Position numbers and translations under genes: made by a program
From: Streptomyces hygroscopicus
GTDB lineage: Bacteria > Actinomycetota > Actinomycetes > Streptomycetales > Streptomycetaceae
NCBI GenBank assembly: GCA_002021875.1
Contig: CP018627.1
Coordinates: 7,130,001 to 7,194,000 of the forward strand
Length of the DNA: 64,000 bases
Direction of reading: 5' to 3'
Shown: positions 36,132-44,458 of the stretch, one piece after another
How the letters are laid out: each line of letters opens with the position of its first letter
How positions within the stretch are numbered: position 1 is the first letter of the stretch
Notes under the pieces: generated by a model
Seen by the model: only the letters and a program-made list of their open reading frames with translations
Database searches by the model: none
What the model was told of the DNA's origin: nothing

Positions 36132-36296
36132 GAGGACCTCACGGTTGGGGTAAGAGCCGGTACTTGCTCCATGAGAGAACCAGCCGACCGTGCGCAGGGA
36201 GGTAAGCGCGGGAGGCCATCGCGCCCCGCCACGCTTATCCCTCTGCAATCGCCTCCCTGCTTGCATGGCTGGGCCGGGGTCCGATCCACCCGGTTT

Positions 36297-36311
36297 GTTA
36301 CCTTCAGTAAC
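36297..36311. promoter_or_regulatory. Small palindrome in the divergent efflux/two-component promoter region
   Basis: GTTAC and GTAAC flank CTTCA, 32 nt before the response-regulator ATG, in an AT-richer patch. It may be a binding site of the regulator or the -10 region of its promoter. Confidence 0.4.
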
Positions 36312-36342
36312 TACCGCGTATTCACCCCGAGGAAGCTCCCCC

Positions 36343-36999
36343 ATGAGGGTCCTGATCGCCGAAGACCACCGCATCCTGGCCCGTACGATCGCCACCGGCC
36401 TGCGCCGTGAGGCCATCGCGGTCGACCTGGCCGGCTCGGGGGACGTGGCCGAGCGGATGTGCCTGCTCAACGCCTACGACATCGTCGTCCTGGACCGGGA
36501 TCTGCCCGTCATGAGCGGCGACGAGGTGTGCCTGCGCCTGCGCGCGCTCGAGGACCCGCCCCGCATCCTCATGCTCACCGCCGCCGGTTCGGTGGAGGAC
36601 CGGGTGTCCGGGCTCGATCTCGGCGCCGACGACTACCTGGCCAAGCCCTTCGACTTCGCCGAACTCATCGCACGGATCAGAGCGTTGAGCCGACGCGTTC
36701 CCACACCCCCGCTGATGATCCTGCGGCACGGCGGCATCGAGCTGGACCGGGGCCGTCGCGAAGTCCGTATCGACGGGAGGCCGGTGGAGCTGAGCCCGAA
36801 GGAATTCGCCGTTCTTCAGCTCCTGATGGAGGCGCGCGGCGAAGCCGTGACCCACCGTGCCCTTCTGGACCGTGTGTGGGACGAGAACATGGACTCGCGC
36901 ACCAGCGCCGTACGCGCCACCGTCAGCCGGCTGCGTGGCAAACTCGGCCGCTCCGACGCGATCTCCATGGACGACGGCAAAGGTTACCGGCTGTGCTGA
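36343..36999 (+). CDS. OmpR-family response regulator of the MacB-like efflux operon
   Basis: A 218-residue regulator: receiver (MRVLIAEDHRILARTIATGL; phospho-acceptor Asp51 in VLDRDLPVMSG) and winged helix (ELSPKEFAVLQLLMEARGEA). GAGGAAG precedes ATG 36343. It is divergent from the lipoprotein-adaptor-ATPase-permease operon and overlaps its kinase gene by 7 nt. Control of that operon in response to envelope-active compounds is the likely job. Confidence 0.92.
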   Translation: MRVLIAEDHRILARTIATGLRREAIAVDLAGSGDVAERMCLLNAYDIVVLDRDLPVMSGDEVCLRLRALEDPPRILMLTAAGSVEDRVSGLDLGADDYLAKPFDFAELIARIRALSRRVPTPPLMILRHGGIELDRGRREVRIDGRPVELSPKEFAVLQLLMEARGEAVTHRALLDRVWDENMDSRTSAVRATVSRLRGKLGRSDAISMDDGKGYRLC

Positions 37000-38231
37000 A
37001 TCCCCTGTCCCTCGCCGGCTCGCGAGCCCTGCGGGCCGCGCTGCGCGACCGTCTGACCTTCCGCGCCAAACTCGCCGCCGCTTTCACCGCGCTGTTCTTC
37101 TGCGCCGGAGCCGCACTGCTGATCTTCGTCACGGTGCTGGCCCGGCAGGGAACCATGGAGCAGTTCGCGAGCATCACGACGGACCCCACCGGCGGGCCAA
37201 CCGGTCCCCAACCCACCTCGTCGGCCACCGCGGGCCCGACGAGTCCCGACCCCACCGGCTCAACAGGGCTTCGACAACAGGCCGAGGACGCCCGGCTGGC
37301 CAGGATGGAAGTCACCAACAGGCTCCAGGAGACCGCCGTACGGCAGATGGTGGTGTGGTCGGCGGTCGGCCTGGCCGTCATGGCCGTACTGTCCGGCGCC
37401 ATGGGCTGGTGGCTGGCCGGCCGGGCCCTGCGCCCGGTACGCGAAGTGATCCTCGCGGCCCGCCGGATGAGCGAGGAGAACCTCCACGAACGCCTGCAAC
37501 TCAGCGGACCACAAGACGAGTTGCGGGAACTGGGCGACACCTACGACACCATGCTGGACCGCCTGGAGAGGTCCTTCACCAGCCAGCGCCGGTTCGTCGC
37601 CAACGCCTCCCACGAACTGCGCACCCCCCTGGCCGCCCAGCGCACCAGCATCGAAGTCGGCCTCGCCGACCCGCTGCCCGCCCACCTGATCCCGGTCCGC
37701 GAGGACCTGCTCACCACCAACCGTGAGGCCGAACACCTCATCGCCGCACTCCTGCTGCTCGCCCGCAGCGACCGCGGACTCGACGAGACCAAGGAAACCG
37801 ACCTCGCCGAACTCACCCGGCAGGCCGCCGACGAACTCAGCTCCCTCGCCGCCGAGCACACCGTCGTCACGGCGGTGCACACCACGCCCCTGTCCGTGAA
37901 CGGAGACCCGGTGCTCCTCAAGCATCTGGCTTCCAACCTGGTACGCAACGCCATCCAGTACAACTACCCGCAGGGCACGGTCACCGTGCGCATCGACGAC
38001 GCCCGCCGACTGACCGTGACCAACACCGGCCCCCATATCGACCCCACCCGCGTGGACAGCCTGTTCGAACCCTTCCGCCGCCTCGACCGCGATCGCACCG
38101 CCGTTCACGGCCACGGCCTGGGCCTGTCCATCGTCCGCTCCATCGCCACCGCCCACGGCGGCACGGTCACCGCCGCCCCGGGCCCGGCGGGCGGCCTCCG
38201 CATCGAGGTACGGCTGCCGACGACGCGGTGA
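36993..38231 (+). CDS. Sensor histidine kinase of the MacB-like efflux operon
   Basis: A 412-residue kinase from GTG 36993: first helix about residues 28-50, a short Pro/Thr/Ser-rich extracellular part of about 70 residues, second helix about 123-146, HAMP, H-box NASHELRTPL with His207, N-box LVRNAIQYN and G-box HGHGLGLSIV. The small sensor part suggests that it senses through the membrane or through the transporter, as in Bce-type modules, rather than by a soluble ligand domain. Confidence 0.9.
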   Translation: MLNPLSLAGSRALRAALRDRLTFRAKLAAAFTALFFCAGAALLIFVTVLARQGTMEQFASITTDPTGGPTGPQPTSSATAGPTSPDPTGSTGLRQQAEDARLARMEVTNRLQETAVRQMVVWSAVGLAVMAVLSGAMGWWLAGRALRPVREVILAARRMSEENLHERLQLSGPQDELRELGDTYDTMLDRLERSFTSQRRFVANASHELRTPLAAQRTSIEVGLADPLPAHLIPVREDLLTTNREAEHLIAALLLLARSDRGLDETKETDLAELTRQAADELSSLAAEHTVVTAVHTTPLSVNGDPVLLKHLASNLVRNAIQYNYPQGTVTVRIDDARRLTVTNTGPHIDPTRVDSLFEPFRRLDRDRTAVHGHGLGLSIVRSIATAHGGTVTAAPGPAGGLRIEVRLPTTR

Positions 38232-38293
38232 CGAACGGCGGTGGCGCCGGGACCGGTCGCAGCCCTGCGTCCGACCCCGTCCGCGACCAGGTG

Positions 38294-39619
38294 CTAGCGG
38301 GTCTTCCTGAATGACAGCCCCGCGCCGGTCAGATCGGCCCGAATCCCCTCCGGGGAGACACCGATGTTCGTCAGCTTGATGCCCTTGGCCTTTCGGGGCA
38401 GTTGGAAGGACAGCTCCAGCTTGTCCGTCAGCTCCGGCACCTTCATCCGCGTCAGCGCCGCGGCCACCGTCGGGTCGATGCCGAGCTTCCTGGCCAACTG
38501 GGGATGGTCGTTGGCCGCCTGGACGAGGTTGACCGCGAGCAGCGCGGGCACGAAGCGCGGCGACCCCGTGATCCGGCCCAGCATCAGGTCGTCGTTCCGC
38601 GCCTGCCCCGCCTCCGCCGGAGACACCCCGAGCTTCTCCGCCACCGAGGGGACCGACAGCAGCGCCCGCGCCTTCTCGGAGTCCTCGCTGATCTGCTTCG
38701 CCGCCTTCTTGTGCAGATACAGCCCGGCGCGCGGCTCGGGGCCGGGCCGGTAGGTGGCGATCCCGGGGATGTCCAGCCGCATATCGGTGACGCTGGTGGA
38801 GATCCCACGGTCTCCCTGGCGCCGGATTTGTGCCTGGGCGTGCAGCGACACCTGCTGGCCGGCGACCGGAAGCTTCCCGTCCGCGCGCACCGAGCTGGGC
38901 CCCAGCGCCTGGAACCGCACCTGGGAGGCGCCCAGTTCACGGCTGAGGTCCTCGAAGGACAGCAGCACATCGCCCTTCATCCGGCCCACCGTCGCGCCCC
39001 GGAAGGAACTGGGCAGATCCCCCACGATCCGGATGTCCTGGGCCTGGGCGCGTACCTCGGCGAGCGAGACCCGGTCGGCCGCCACGTCCGGGACGGCGAT
39101 GTCGACCTGCTGCAGATCCTTGCCGAGCACCTGGGTGAGGAACGGGAAGCCGTGGATCGTCACATTCGGCGCCGTGGCCAGATCAAGCTTCTTCTGCAGC
39201 TCCTGCTCGGCCTTGCGCTCGCTGTACATCACGGCACAGCGGTCGGCCAGCACCAGCAGCAGGCCCAGCACGAGCAGCCCGATCAGCGCCTTCGCGGTGA
39301 GCGGTATCCCCTTGAAGCGCCCGCGCCGACGCCGGGACGAACGGCGGTGGTTGGGCGGTGACCACGCCGCGTCGTCGTCCCCGGAGCCCGAGCCGGAGCC
39401 CGAGCCGGAGCCGGACCCCGAGCCGACCGGGTCACCCCTGCGCCCGCCGCCGTCGGCGTCGTCGTCATCCGACGCCAGGCCGAGGCCCAGGGGGTCGTCC
39501 GGATCGTACGGATCGGCAAGCTCGGCGAGTTCCTCGTAAGGGTTGCTGTAATGAACGCCGGGTGAACCGTCGTGAGGATGTGAGGGCCGCGGTGAAGATA
39601 TGCGTGTGGGGGATCGCAT
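38294..39619 (-). CDS. LmeA-like (DUF2993) protein with long acidic cytoplasmic tail
   Basis: About 441 residues: a disordered start with Asp-rich and Gly/Ser-repeat stretches (DPVGSGSGSGSGSG), one membrane helix at about residues 108-128, and a DUF2993 domain with the signature TAPNVTIHGFPFLTQVLGKD. It is a longer paralogue of the protein at 16262-16948. ATG 39619 is chosen; GTG 39640 is possible. Phospholipid binding at the outer face of the membrane is inferred from mycobacterial LmeA. Confidence 0.85.
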   Translation of the reverse strand: MRSPTRISSPRPSHPHDGSPGVHYSNPYEELAELADPYDPDDPLGLGLASDDDDADGGGRRGDPVGSGSGSGSGSGSGSGDDDAAWSPPNHRRSSRRRRGRFKGIPLTAKALIGLLVLGLLLVLADRCAVMYSERKAEQELQKKLDLATAPNVTIHGFPFLTQVLGKDLQQVDIAVPDVAADRVSLAEVRAQAQDIRIVGDLPSSFRGATVGRMKGDVLLSFEDLSRELGASQVRFQALGPSSVRADGKLPVAGQQVSLHAQAQIRRQGDRGISTSVTDMRLDIPGIATYRPGPEPRAGLYLHKKAAKQISEDSEKARALLSVPSVAEKLGVSPAEAGQARNDDLMLGRITGSPRFVPALLAVNLVQAANDHPQLARKLGIDPTVAAALTRMKVPELTDKLELSFQLPRKAKGIKLTNIGVSPEGIRADLTGAGLSFRKTR

Positions 39620-39720
39620 CAAGCCATACCACCACGCCACACTGCTCCACCCGCAAGTCCTAGCGGTGATACGTGGCGAACCGCACGTTCCGATTTCGCC
39701 CTCCGTACACGTGCCGTTTC

Positions 39721-39981
39721 TCAGCGCGTGCCGCGTGAGACCGCCCTCGCCTCGGTGACGGTGACCGCCCTGCCGTCCATCTCCGTGCCGTCGAGCTGGG
39801 CCATCGCCTTCTCCGCGGCCGTCTCGTCCATCTCCACGAACCCGAACCCCCGTGAGCGGCCGCTCTCCCGGTCGGTGATCACGGTGACGTCCAGCACCTC
39901 GCCGAACTGCCCGAACAGGGTCGCCAGGTCCCTTGTCGTCGTCTGGTAGCTCAAGTTGCCCACATGCAGTCGTTTGGACAT
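39721..39981 (-). CDS. RRM-type RNA-binding protein
   Basis: An 86-residue single RRM with RNP2 LHVGNL and RNP1 RGFGFVEM. Starts MSKRLHVGNLSYQTTTRDLA at ATG 39981 with GGAGAG upstream. Small RRM proteins are rare in most bacteria but occur in cyanobacteria and some actinobacteria, where they bind RNA and often respond to cold. The domain is complete; there is no Gly-rich tail. Confidence 0.92.
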   Translation of the reverse strand: MSKRLHVGNLSYQTTTRDLATLFGQFGEVLDVTVITDRESGRSRGFGFVEMDETAAEKAMAQLDGTEMDGRAVTVTEARAVSRGTR

Positions 39982-40087
39982 GACCGGCTCTCCTTGTTCT
40001 CCGTGGTCCCCAGTGCAGCGAACCGTGTCAATCCTCTCAGCGAGGTACGAAACGGGCCATCCGCATGGGCTGAACCGGTCATACGGC

Positions 40088-41221
40088 TCAGTGCAGCGTG
40101 CCGAGCTGATCCTTGGAGAAGGGCACCAGTTCCGCCGTACGCCCGCTGAGCACCTTCGCGGCCCACTCGGGGTCGGCGAGCAGGGCGCGGCCGACGGCGA
40201 CGAGATCGAACTCGTCCCGCTCCAGCCGGTCCAGCAGATTCTCGATGTCCGCCACCTGGGTCTGCTCACTGCCGGTCCCGGGGACGAACGTCGGCAGGAA
40301 GTCCTGGTTGAGCCCGACCGAGCCGACCGTGATCGTGGACTTCCCGGTGAGCTTCTTCGTCCACCCCGCGAGGTTCAGATCCGAACCCTCGAACTCCGGT
40401 GTCCAGTAGCGCCGGGTCGAGGAGTGGAAGACATCCACCCCCGCCTCCACCAGCGGGGTGAGCAGCGCCTCCAGCTCCTGCGGGGTCTCGGCCATCCGCA
40501 CGTCGTAGTGGTCCTGCTTCCACTGCGAGGTACGGAAGATGATCGGGAACTCGGCGGAGACGGCCTTACGGCAAGCGGCCACCAGCTCGGCCGCGAACCG
40601 GACCCGGGAGGCCGGGTCGCCGCCGTAGTCATCACTGCGCCGGTTCGTCGCGCCCCACAGGAACTGGTCGATCAAATAGCCATGGGCGCCATGCAGTTCG
40701 ACCCCGTCGAAACCGATCCGCTCCGCGTTGGCCGCCGCCTCCGCGAACGCCGCGATCACCGCGTCCACGTCGTCCTGCGTCATCGCCCGCCCGACCGGCT
40801 CACCGTTCAGCCCGATCCCCGACGGGCTCAGCACGGGCGCCTCGGGGTGCGGCGGCGCGCCCTCCTCCCGCGACACCCCCACATGCCAGATCTGCGGCGC
40901 GATCCGCCCACCCGCGAGATGCACCTGCTGCACGACCTCGGCCCACCCCGCGAGTGCGTCCTCCCCGTAGAAGCGCGGCACGCTGTCGCTCAGCCCCGCC
41001 GAGGGGTGCTCGATGTAGGTCCCCTCCGTAATGATCAGCCCCACGCCGGCGGCGGCCCGGCGCGCGTAGTACGCCACCACTTCGGCATTGGGCACGCCGC
41101 CGGGCGAGAACATGCGGGTCATCGGCGCCATGGCGATCCGGTTGGGCACGGTCATCCCGCCCACGGTGAACGGCCGGGACAGAACCTGTGCCGCGCGCTC
41201 AGCACTCCCGTTTATGGACAC
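40088..41221 (-). CDS. Alkene reductase of the old yellow enzyme family
   Basis: A 377-residue FMN-dependent TIM-barrel reductase: NRIAMAPMTRMFSPGGVPN at the FMN site, VELHGAHGYLIDQFLWGATN, NRRSDDYGG and a C-terminal AVGRALLADPEWAAK. These enzymes reduce activated C=C bonds of enones and nitro compounds with NAD(P)H. It is preceded by a 19-nt-spaced MerR-type promoter with a dyad (41276-41306), so it is probably induced by an electrophile or redox signal. The GTG start is at 41221. Confidence 0.93.
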   Translation of the reverse strand: MSINGSAERAAQVLSRPFTVGGMTVPNRIAMAPMTRMFSPGGVPNAEVVAYYARRAAAGVGLIITEGTYIEHPSAGLSDSVPRFYGEDALAGWAEVVQQVHLAGGRIAPQIWHVGVSREEGAPPHPEAPVLSPSGIGLNGEPVGRAMTQDDVDAVIAAFAEAAANAERIGFDGVELHGAHGYLIDQFLWGATNRRSDDYGGDPASRVRFAAELVAACRKAVSAEFPIIFRTSQWKQDHYDVRMAETPQELEALLTPLVEAGVDVFHSSTRRYWTPEFEGSDLNLAGWTKKLTGKSTITVGSVGLNQDFLPTFVPGTGSEQTQVADIENLLDRLERDEFDLVAVGRALLADPEWAAKVLSGRTAELVPFSKDQLGTLH

Positions 41222-41275
41222 GTTGATACTCCTTGACCGGACGTCGTCACAGCGCGGAATCGCGCTGCCCGGCCA

Positions 41276-41306
41276 AGCTAAAACCTGACGTCAACGTGAG
41301 GGTCAA
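41276..41306 (-). promoter_or_regulatory. MerR-type promoter of the alkene reductase gene
   Basis: On the minus strand TTGACC (41301-41306) and TTAGCT (41276-41281) are 19 nt apart. Between them CCTCACGT and ACGTCAGG form an 18-bp dyad (41284-41301, 7 of 8 positions matching). This is the standard architecture of a promoter twisted open by a MerR-family activator. No MerR gene lies beside it, so the regulator would act from elsewhere (SoxR at 7890 recognises a different dyad). Confidence 0.68.
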
Positions 41307-41453
41307 ATACCGGAGGCCGCCTCCGGCCAGCCCCTGCCGAGGAGCAGGCGCACGGCGGCACCGTCTGCCCCCGATGGGTACATACGCGCCCTACCGTCGG
41401 TCAGTGGGCAGACCCACACTGGCCGCTTGACCAATGATGCGAGGGGGCCCGAC

Positions 41454-41474
41454 ATGGGAACGCACGACCAGTGA
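41454..41474 (+). CDS. Six-codon open frame overlapping the methyltransferase start
   Basis: ATG at 41454, coding MGTHDQ, has GAGGGGG upstream, and its TGA overlaps the GTG of the methyltransferase (GTGA). The methyltransferase itself lacks a good ribosome-binding site, so it may be translated by coupling to this mini-frame. Position is the only evidence. Confidence 0.3.
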   Translation: MGTHDQ

Positions 41475-42577
41475 CCGACCTGGAACGGCTACACGCGCGG
41501 GCGGCCGAGGCGCTCGACATCACCGAGCCGTGGGTACGGCGGGCGTTCCAGGCCGTCCCGCGGCACGAGTTCGTCCCCGGCACCGTATGGGTGGTGGACG
41601 ACGGTGTGTACCGGCCGCTCCGCCGGGCGGACGACCCGGACCGGTGGGCCCGCATGGTGTACGACCCCGCGCAGGCCATCACCACCCAGGTGGACGACGG
41701 GGCCCCTGCCCCTGCCGGCGGCGATGTGCCCACCAGCTCCATCTCCGCGCCGACCGCCGTCGTGACCATGCTCGCCGAGCTGGACCTGCGGCCGGGGCAT
41801 GGGGTCCTGGAGATCGGGGCGGGCACCGGGTACAACGCGGCGCTGATGGCCGAGCGGACGGGTGTGGGGCGGGTGACCACGCTGGAGATCGACCCCGACG
41901 TGGCCGACGGCGCACGGGCCGCGCTGCACCGGGCCGGGTATGGCGAAGTGACGGTGCTGGAGGCGGACGGCGAGCAAGGCTGGCGTACGGGCGCGCCGTA
42001 CGACCGGCTGGTGGCGACGGCCTCGGTGTCGTCCATCCCGTGGGCGTGGGTGGAGCAGGTGCGGCCCGGCGGCCTGATCCTGACCCCGTTCCGCACCGCG
42101 TTCTGCTCGCACGGACTCGCACGGCTGACCGTCTCGGACGGCTGTGCCGAGGGCCGGTTCGCGGGCGCGGTGACGTTCATGACGGTGCGGGGCCAGCGCG
42201 CGCGTCCGCGTATCGATGGGCTCTTCTCGACGGAAGCGTGGGAGGAGAGCCGCGAAAGCAAGGCCGACTTGGACGTCACGGTGCTTGGCGGCGCGCACGC
42301 CGAGTTCGCGGTCGGCTTGAGGATGGCGGACGTGGTGCACTGGCCGCAGGACGGCGGGCACTGGTGGTGCAGCCGGGACTCATGGGCGTACGCGGCGGAT
42401 GGCGCGGTACGTCAGTGGGGTCCGCGAAACCTGGCCGACGAGACCGCCGAGGCCCTCGCCTGGTGGGAGGGCGCCGGGCGGCCGGAGCTGTTCGACTTCG
42501 GCCTGACAGTCACGGCCGAGGGTCACCGGGTGTGGCTGGGTGATCCGTCGGATGCGTGGCCGCTGCCCGCCGCGTAG
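41471..42577 (+). CDS. PCMT-like (protein-L-isoaspartate O-methyltransferase family) methyltransferase
   Basis: A 368-residue protein: SAM-binding motif VLEIGAGTGYNAALMAERTG (about residues 113-132), PCMT-like N-terminus (VRRAFQAVPRHEFVPGTVWV) and PTSSISAPTAVVTMLAEL, plus a C-terminal extension of about 150 residues typical of actinobacterial relatives. Some act on RiPP peptides or repair isoaspartate; no precursor peptide gene is obvious here. The last codons and the stop are partly duplicated downstream (42567-42605). Confidence 0.87.
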   Translation: MTDLERLHARAAEALDITEPWVRRAFQAVPRHEFVPGTVWVVDDGVYRPLRRADDPDRWARMVYDPAQAITTQVDDGAPAPAGGDVPTSSISAPTAVVTMLAELDLRPGHGVLEIGAGTGYNAALMAERTGVGRVTTLEIDPDVADGARAALHRAGYGEVTVLEADGEQGWRTGAPYDRLVATASVSSIPWAWVEQVRPGGLILTPFRTAFCSHGLARLTVSDGCAEGRFAGAVTFMTVRGQRARPRIDGLFSTEAWEESRESKADLDVTVLGGAHAEFAVGLRMADVVHWPQDGGHWWCSRDSWAYAADGAVRQWGPRNLADETAEALAWWEGAGRPELFDFGLTVTAEGHRVWLGDPSDAWPLPAA

Positions 42578-42605
42578 CCGGTACCCCTGGCCGCCGCGTA
42601 GCCGG
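42567..42605. repeat. Two copies of the methyltransferase stop-codon region
   Basis: CCGCCGCGTAGCCGG occurs at 42567-42581, where it contains the TAG stop, and again at 42591-42605; period 24 bp. Confidence 0.8.
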
Positions 42606-42647
42606 AGCGCCGTCCGGCCCGCCGGGGCCGTCCCGCTCGCCCGACGG

Positions 42648-42715
42648 GCCGCCTCCGCCGGGGGTGCCGCATCGGTCGGGTGCCGCCTCCGCCGGGGGTG
42701 CCGCATCGGTCGGGT
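42648..42715. repeat. Perfect tandem 34-bp direct repeat
   Basis: The 34-bp unit at 42648-42681 is repeated without change at 42682-42715 (core CCGCCGGGGGTGCCGCATCG). Confidence 0.9.
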
Positions 42716-42740
42716 ATGGCGCATGGGCCGGGTGCGGCGC

Positions 42741-43178
42741 CGTCTCGCGCGCTTCGCGCGATTGAGCAGCGGGGCAGGGGGCGGGGGCGTCGGGCCGACC
42801 GCCGACCGCCGGGCCGGTGGGAGCGACCGCCGGTGGCGGCATCCGTGTGCGGGGGCGAGGCCCGTCGCCGGACCGCCGGACTTGCATCCGCGGCGACGCT
42901 GGACCACCCATCAGCCGCGCCTGGACGGCCCTCCGTCGCATTCGACGCCGCAGGGGGTACCTCTCCCGAAAACCCTTGACAAGGTAGTTGCTTCAGATCA
43001 AGCGTTTTCGGAAGGGGTGCCCGGAGGGGCCGCCCCACCGGACCGCGCTCCGGATCGGCATCGCCCCCCGCGCGCGATGGCCGTCACGGCACGGGCCCCA
43101 CCGGCCCGGCGGCCGGCAACGCGCCCTGCGCCCCGGCCCCCGCCCGCCGCTGCTCAATCGCGCGAAGCGCGCGAGACG
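42741..43178. repeat. 438-bp segment bounded by perfect 32-bp inverted repeats (possible MITE-like element)
   Basis: The left arm 42741-42772 and the right arm 43147-43178 are exact reverse complements. Each arm also folds on itself (TCGCGCG and CGCGCGA around CTT). Between them lies another inverted repeat, and no gene. A miniature inverted-repeat element, or a pair of oppositely placed copies of a dispersed Streptomyces repeat, are both possible. I could not identify flanking target-site duplications. Confidence 0.65.
42955..43022. repeat. Inner imperfect 25-bp inverted repeat
   Basis: Arms 42955-42979 and 42998-43022 match at 21 of 25 positions (shared core CCGAAAAC, then CTTGA) around an 18-nt AT-richer centre. 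It could form a long hairpin RNA or a recombination-site-like structure. It is the least GC-rich spot in the surrounding 600 bp. Confidence 0.65.
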
Positions 43179-43206
43179 ATGCCCGCGCCTGATCTCCGGC
43201 CTGTGC

Positions 43207-43401
43207 TCAGAGGGTGCCGTCGAGGTGGCCAGTCTTTATGGCACGTATGAGGACGCCGAGCGCGACGGGCGTCGTACGGATCACCGCGTCGGGCTCGTCG
43301 CTCTCGCGTATGCGAATGCCGTCGGCGATGGCGGCGAGTTCCACGCAGTTGGCCGCAGCAGCTTCACTGAAGGATGACTTCTGCCAGGTGAGGTCGGACA
43401 C
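43207..43401 (-). CDS. DUF397 small protein of a whiJ-like cluster
   Basis: A 64-residue DUF397 protein: LTWQKSSFSEAAAANCVELA is the family signature. GTG 43401 has GGGAAGG upstream. It lies 10 nt after the XRE/DUF5753 regulator gene, the standard pairing seen for WhiJ and its many Streptomyces paralogues, in which the small protein modulates the regulator. The exact mechanism is unknown. Confidence 0.9.
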   Translation of the reverse strand: MSDLTWQKSSFSEAAAANCVELAAIADGIRIRESDEPDAVIRTTPVALGVLIRAIKTGHLDGTL

Positions 43402-43411
43402 GATGCCTTCC

Positions 43412-44299
43412 CTAGAGGGTGTAGAGGATGTGTTGGAGGAGGCCCCACGAGTCACGCTGTTCATGGAGTTCGGGAGCCGCATCCGCGACTACCGGTGGCA
43501 GTGCGCTCTGGCTGAGATCGCTGAATGCGGATTCGTAGCGCGCGATGGACTCGGCGTCGCCGAGCCGCAGGTTCGCGGACGGGTGATCCGCGACCACGGT
43601 CTCCAGGCCCGGAACTCCGACTCCCAGGATGAGGAACGGTGTGCTGTGCCAAAAGCGCGCGCCAACTTTGAACGGCAAGACCCGGATGGTCACGCGCGGG
43701 TTCATCGACACCTGGATGAGCTGTGTCAACTGTTCCCTCATGACTTGCGGACCGCCCACCTCCATGCGGAGCGCAGCCTCGTGAATGACCGCTTGGAACG
43801 TGGCGGGCTGGTCAGGTCCCAGGATCGCCTGGCGGCTTCTTCGGAAGTGGACGAGTTGCTCGATCTCCTCGGGGGAGGCGTCAGGAAGCCCGCTGTGGAA
43901 TAGGGCTCGCATGTACGACTCGGTCTGCAACAGGCCGGGGATCAGGAGGGTTTCGTATGTCAGGACCCTCGTGGCCCGGGCTTCCAACTCGGCGAGGTCG
44001 AGCGTGGACTGAGGGAAGGACTTCCGATACGCCGACCACCAACCCTTGCCACTGCTCTCGGCCATGCTGACAAGCTCGTCAACGTACGGTTCACTCTTGC
44101 ACCCGTAGGCGTCAACGAGATCGCGCAGGCGATCCGCTGGGATCGCAGTCCGCCCAGCCTCGATGTGGCTCAGGTGCGGCGCACCCATGCCGATCCGCTT
44201 GCCGCCGTCGGCGATCGACAACTCTGCCTTGAGCCGTAACTTCTTGAGCTCCGCGCCAAGTCGGCGTTGCCGTTCGGTGATGAGCGTTCGCAGCGCCAC
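43412..44299 (-). CDS. XRE-family regulator with DUF5753 domain (WhiJ-like)
   Basis: A 295-residue protein: N-terminal helix-turn-helix (SIADGGKRIGMGAPHLSHIE) and a DUF5753 C-terminal domain (LIPGLLQTESYMRALF, FQAVIHEAALRMEVGG). GTG 44299 has GGAGG 7 nt upstream. Leu21 is encoded by a rare TTA codon (44237-44239 on the complementary strand), so translation needs the bldA tRNA. Paralogues such as WhiJ act in development and secondary metabolism. The divergent gene encodes an anti-sigma-like ATPase that also has a TTA codon. Confidence 0.92.
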   Translation of the reverse strand: MALRTLITERQRRLGAELKKLRLKAELSIADGGKRIGMGAPHLSHIEAGRTAIPADRLRDLVDAYGCKSEPYVDELVSMAESSGKGWWSAYRKSFPQSTLDLAELEARATRVLTYETLLIPGLLQTESYMRALFHSGLPDASPEEIEQLVHFRRSRQAILGPDQPATFQAVIHEAALRMEVGGPQVMREQLTQLIQVSMNPRVTIRVLPFKVGARFWHSTPFLILGVGVPGLETVVADHPSANLRLGDAESIARYESAFSDLSQSALPPVVADAAPELHEQRDSWGLLQHILYTL

Positions 44300-44458
44300 G
44301 GCTGGTCCTCCAGGGGGATCGGTGTCAGTGTGCCCCGCGCGGGTGGGGCAGTCCAATCATCTTCGCGAATCGGTTGCAATATTGCTGAGCTCTGCCATAC
44401 CTTGGGTGTTGCCTTGCTCACACAGGGTATTGAGCTACGAGCGCCACGGAGGCGTCGC

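Larger units (their letters stand above)
42578..43206. other. 630-bp gene-free region with nested repeats
   Basis: No convincing gene is seen between the methyltransferase and DUF397 genes; open frames here are Arg/Pro/Gly/Ala-rich, overlap in several frames and lack ribosome-binding sites. The region contains tandem 34-bp repeats, a 32-bp inverted repeat and an inner 25-bp imperfect inverted repeat (separate entries). Confidence 0.7.

Noticed and set aside
41471..42577. Methyltransferase as part of a lanthipeptide-associated isoaspartate pathway
   Set aside because: No precursor peptide, lanthionine synthetase or ATP-grasp gene is adjacent.
42578..43206. Degenerate transposase gene in the repeat-rich stretch
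   Set aside because: None of the frames shows transposase motifs or a DDE signature; only the inverted repeats recall a mobile element.
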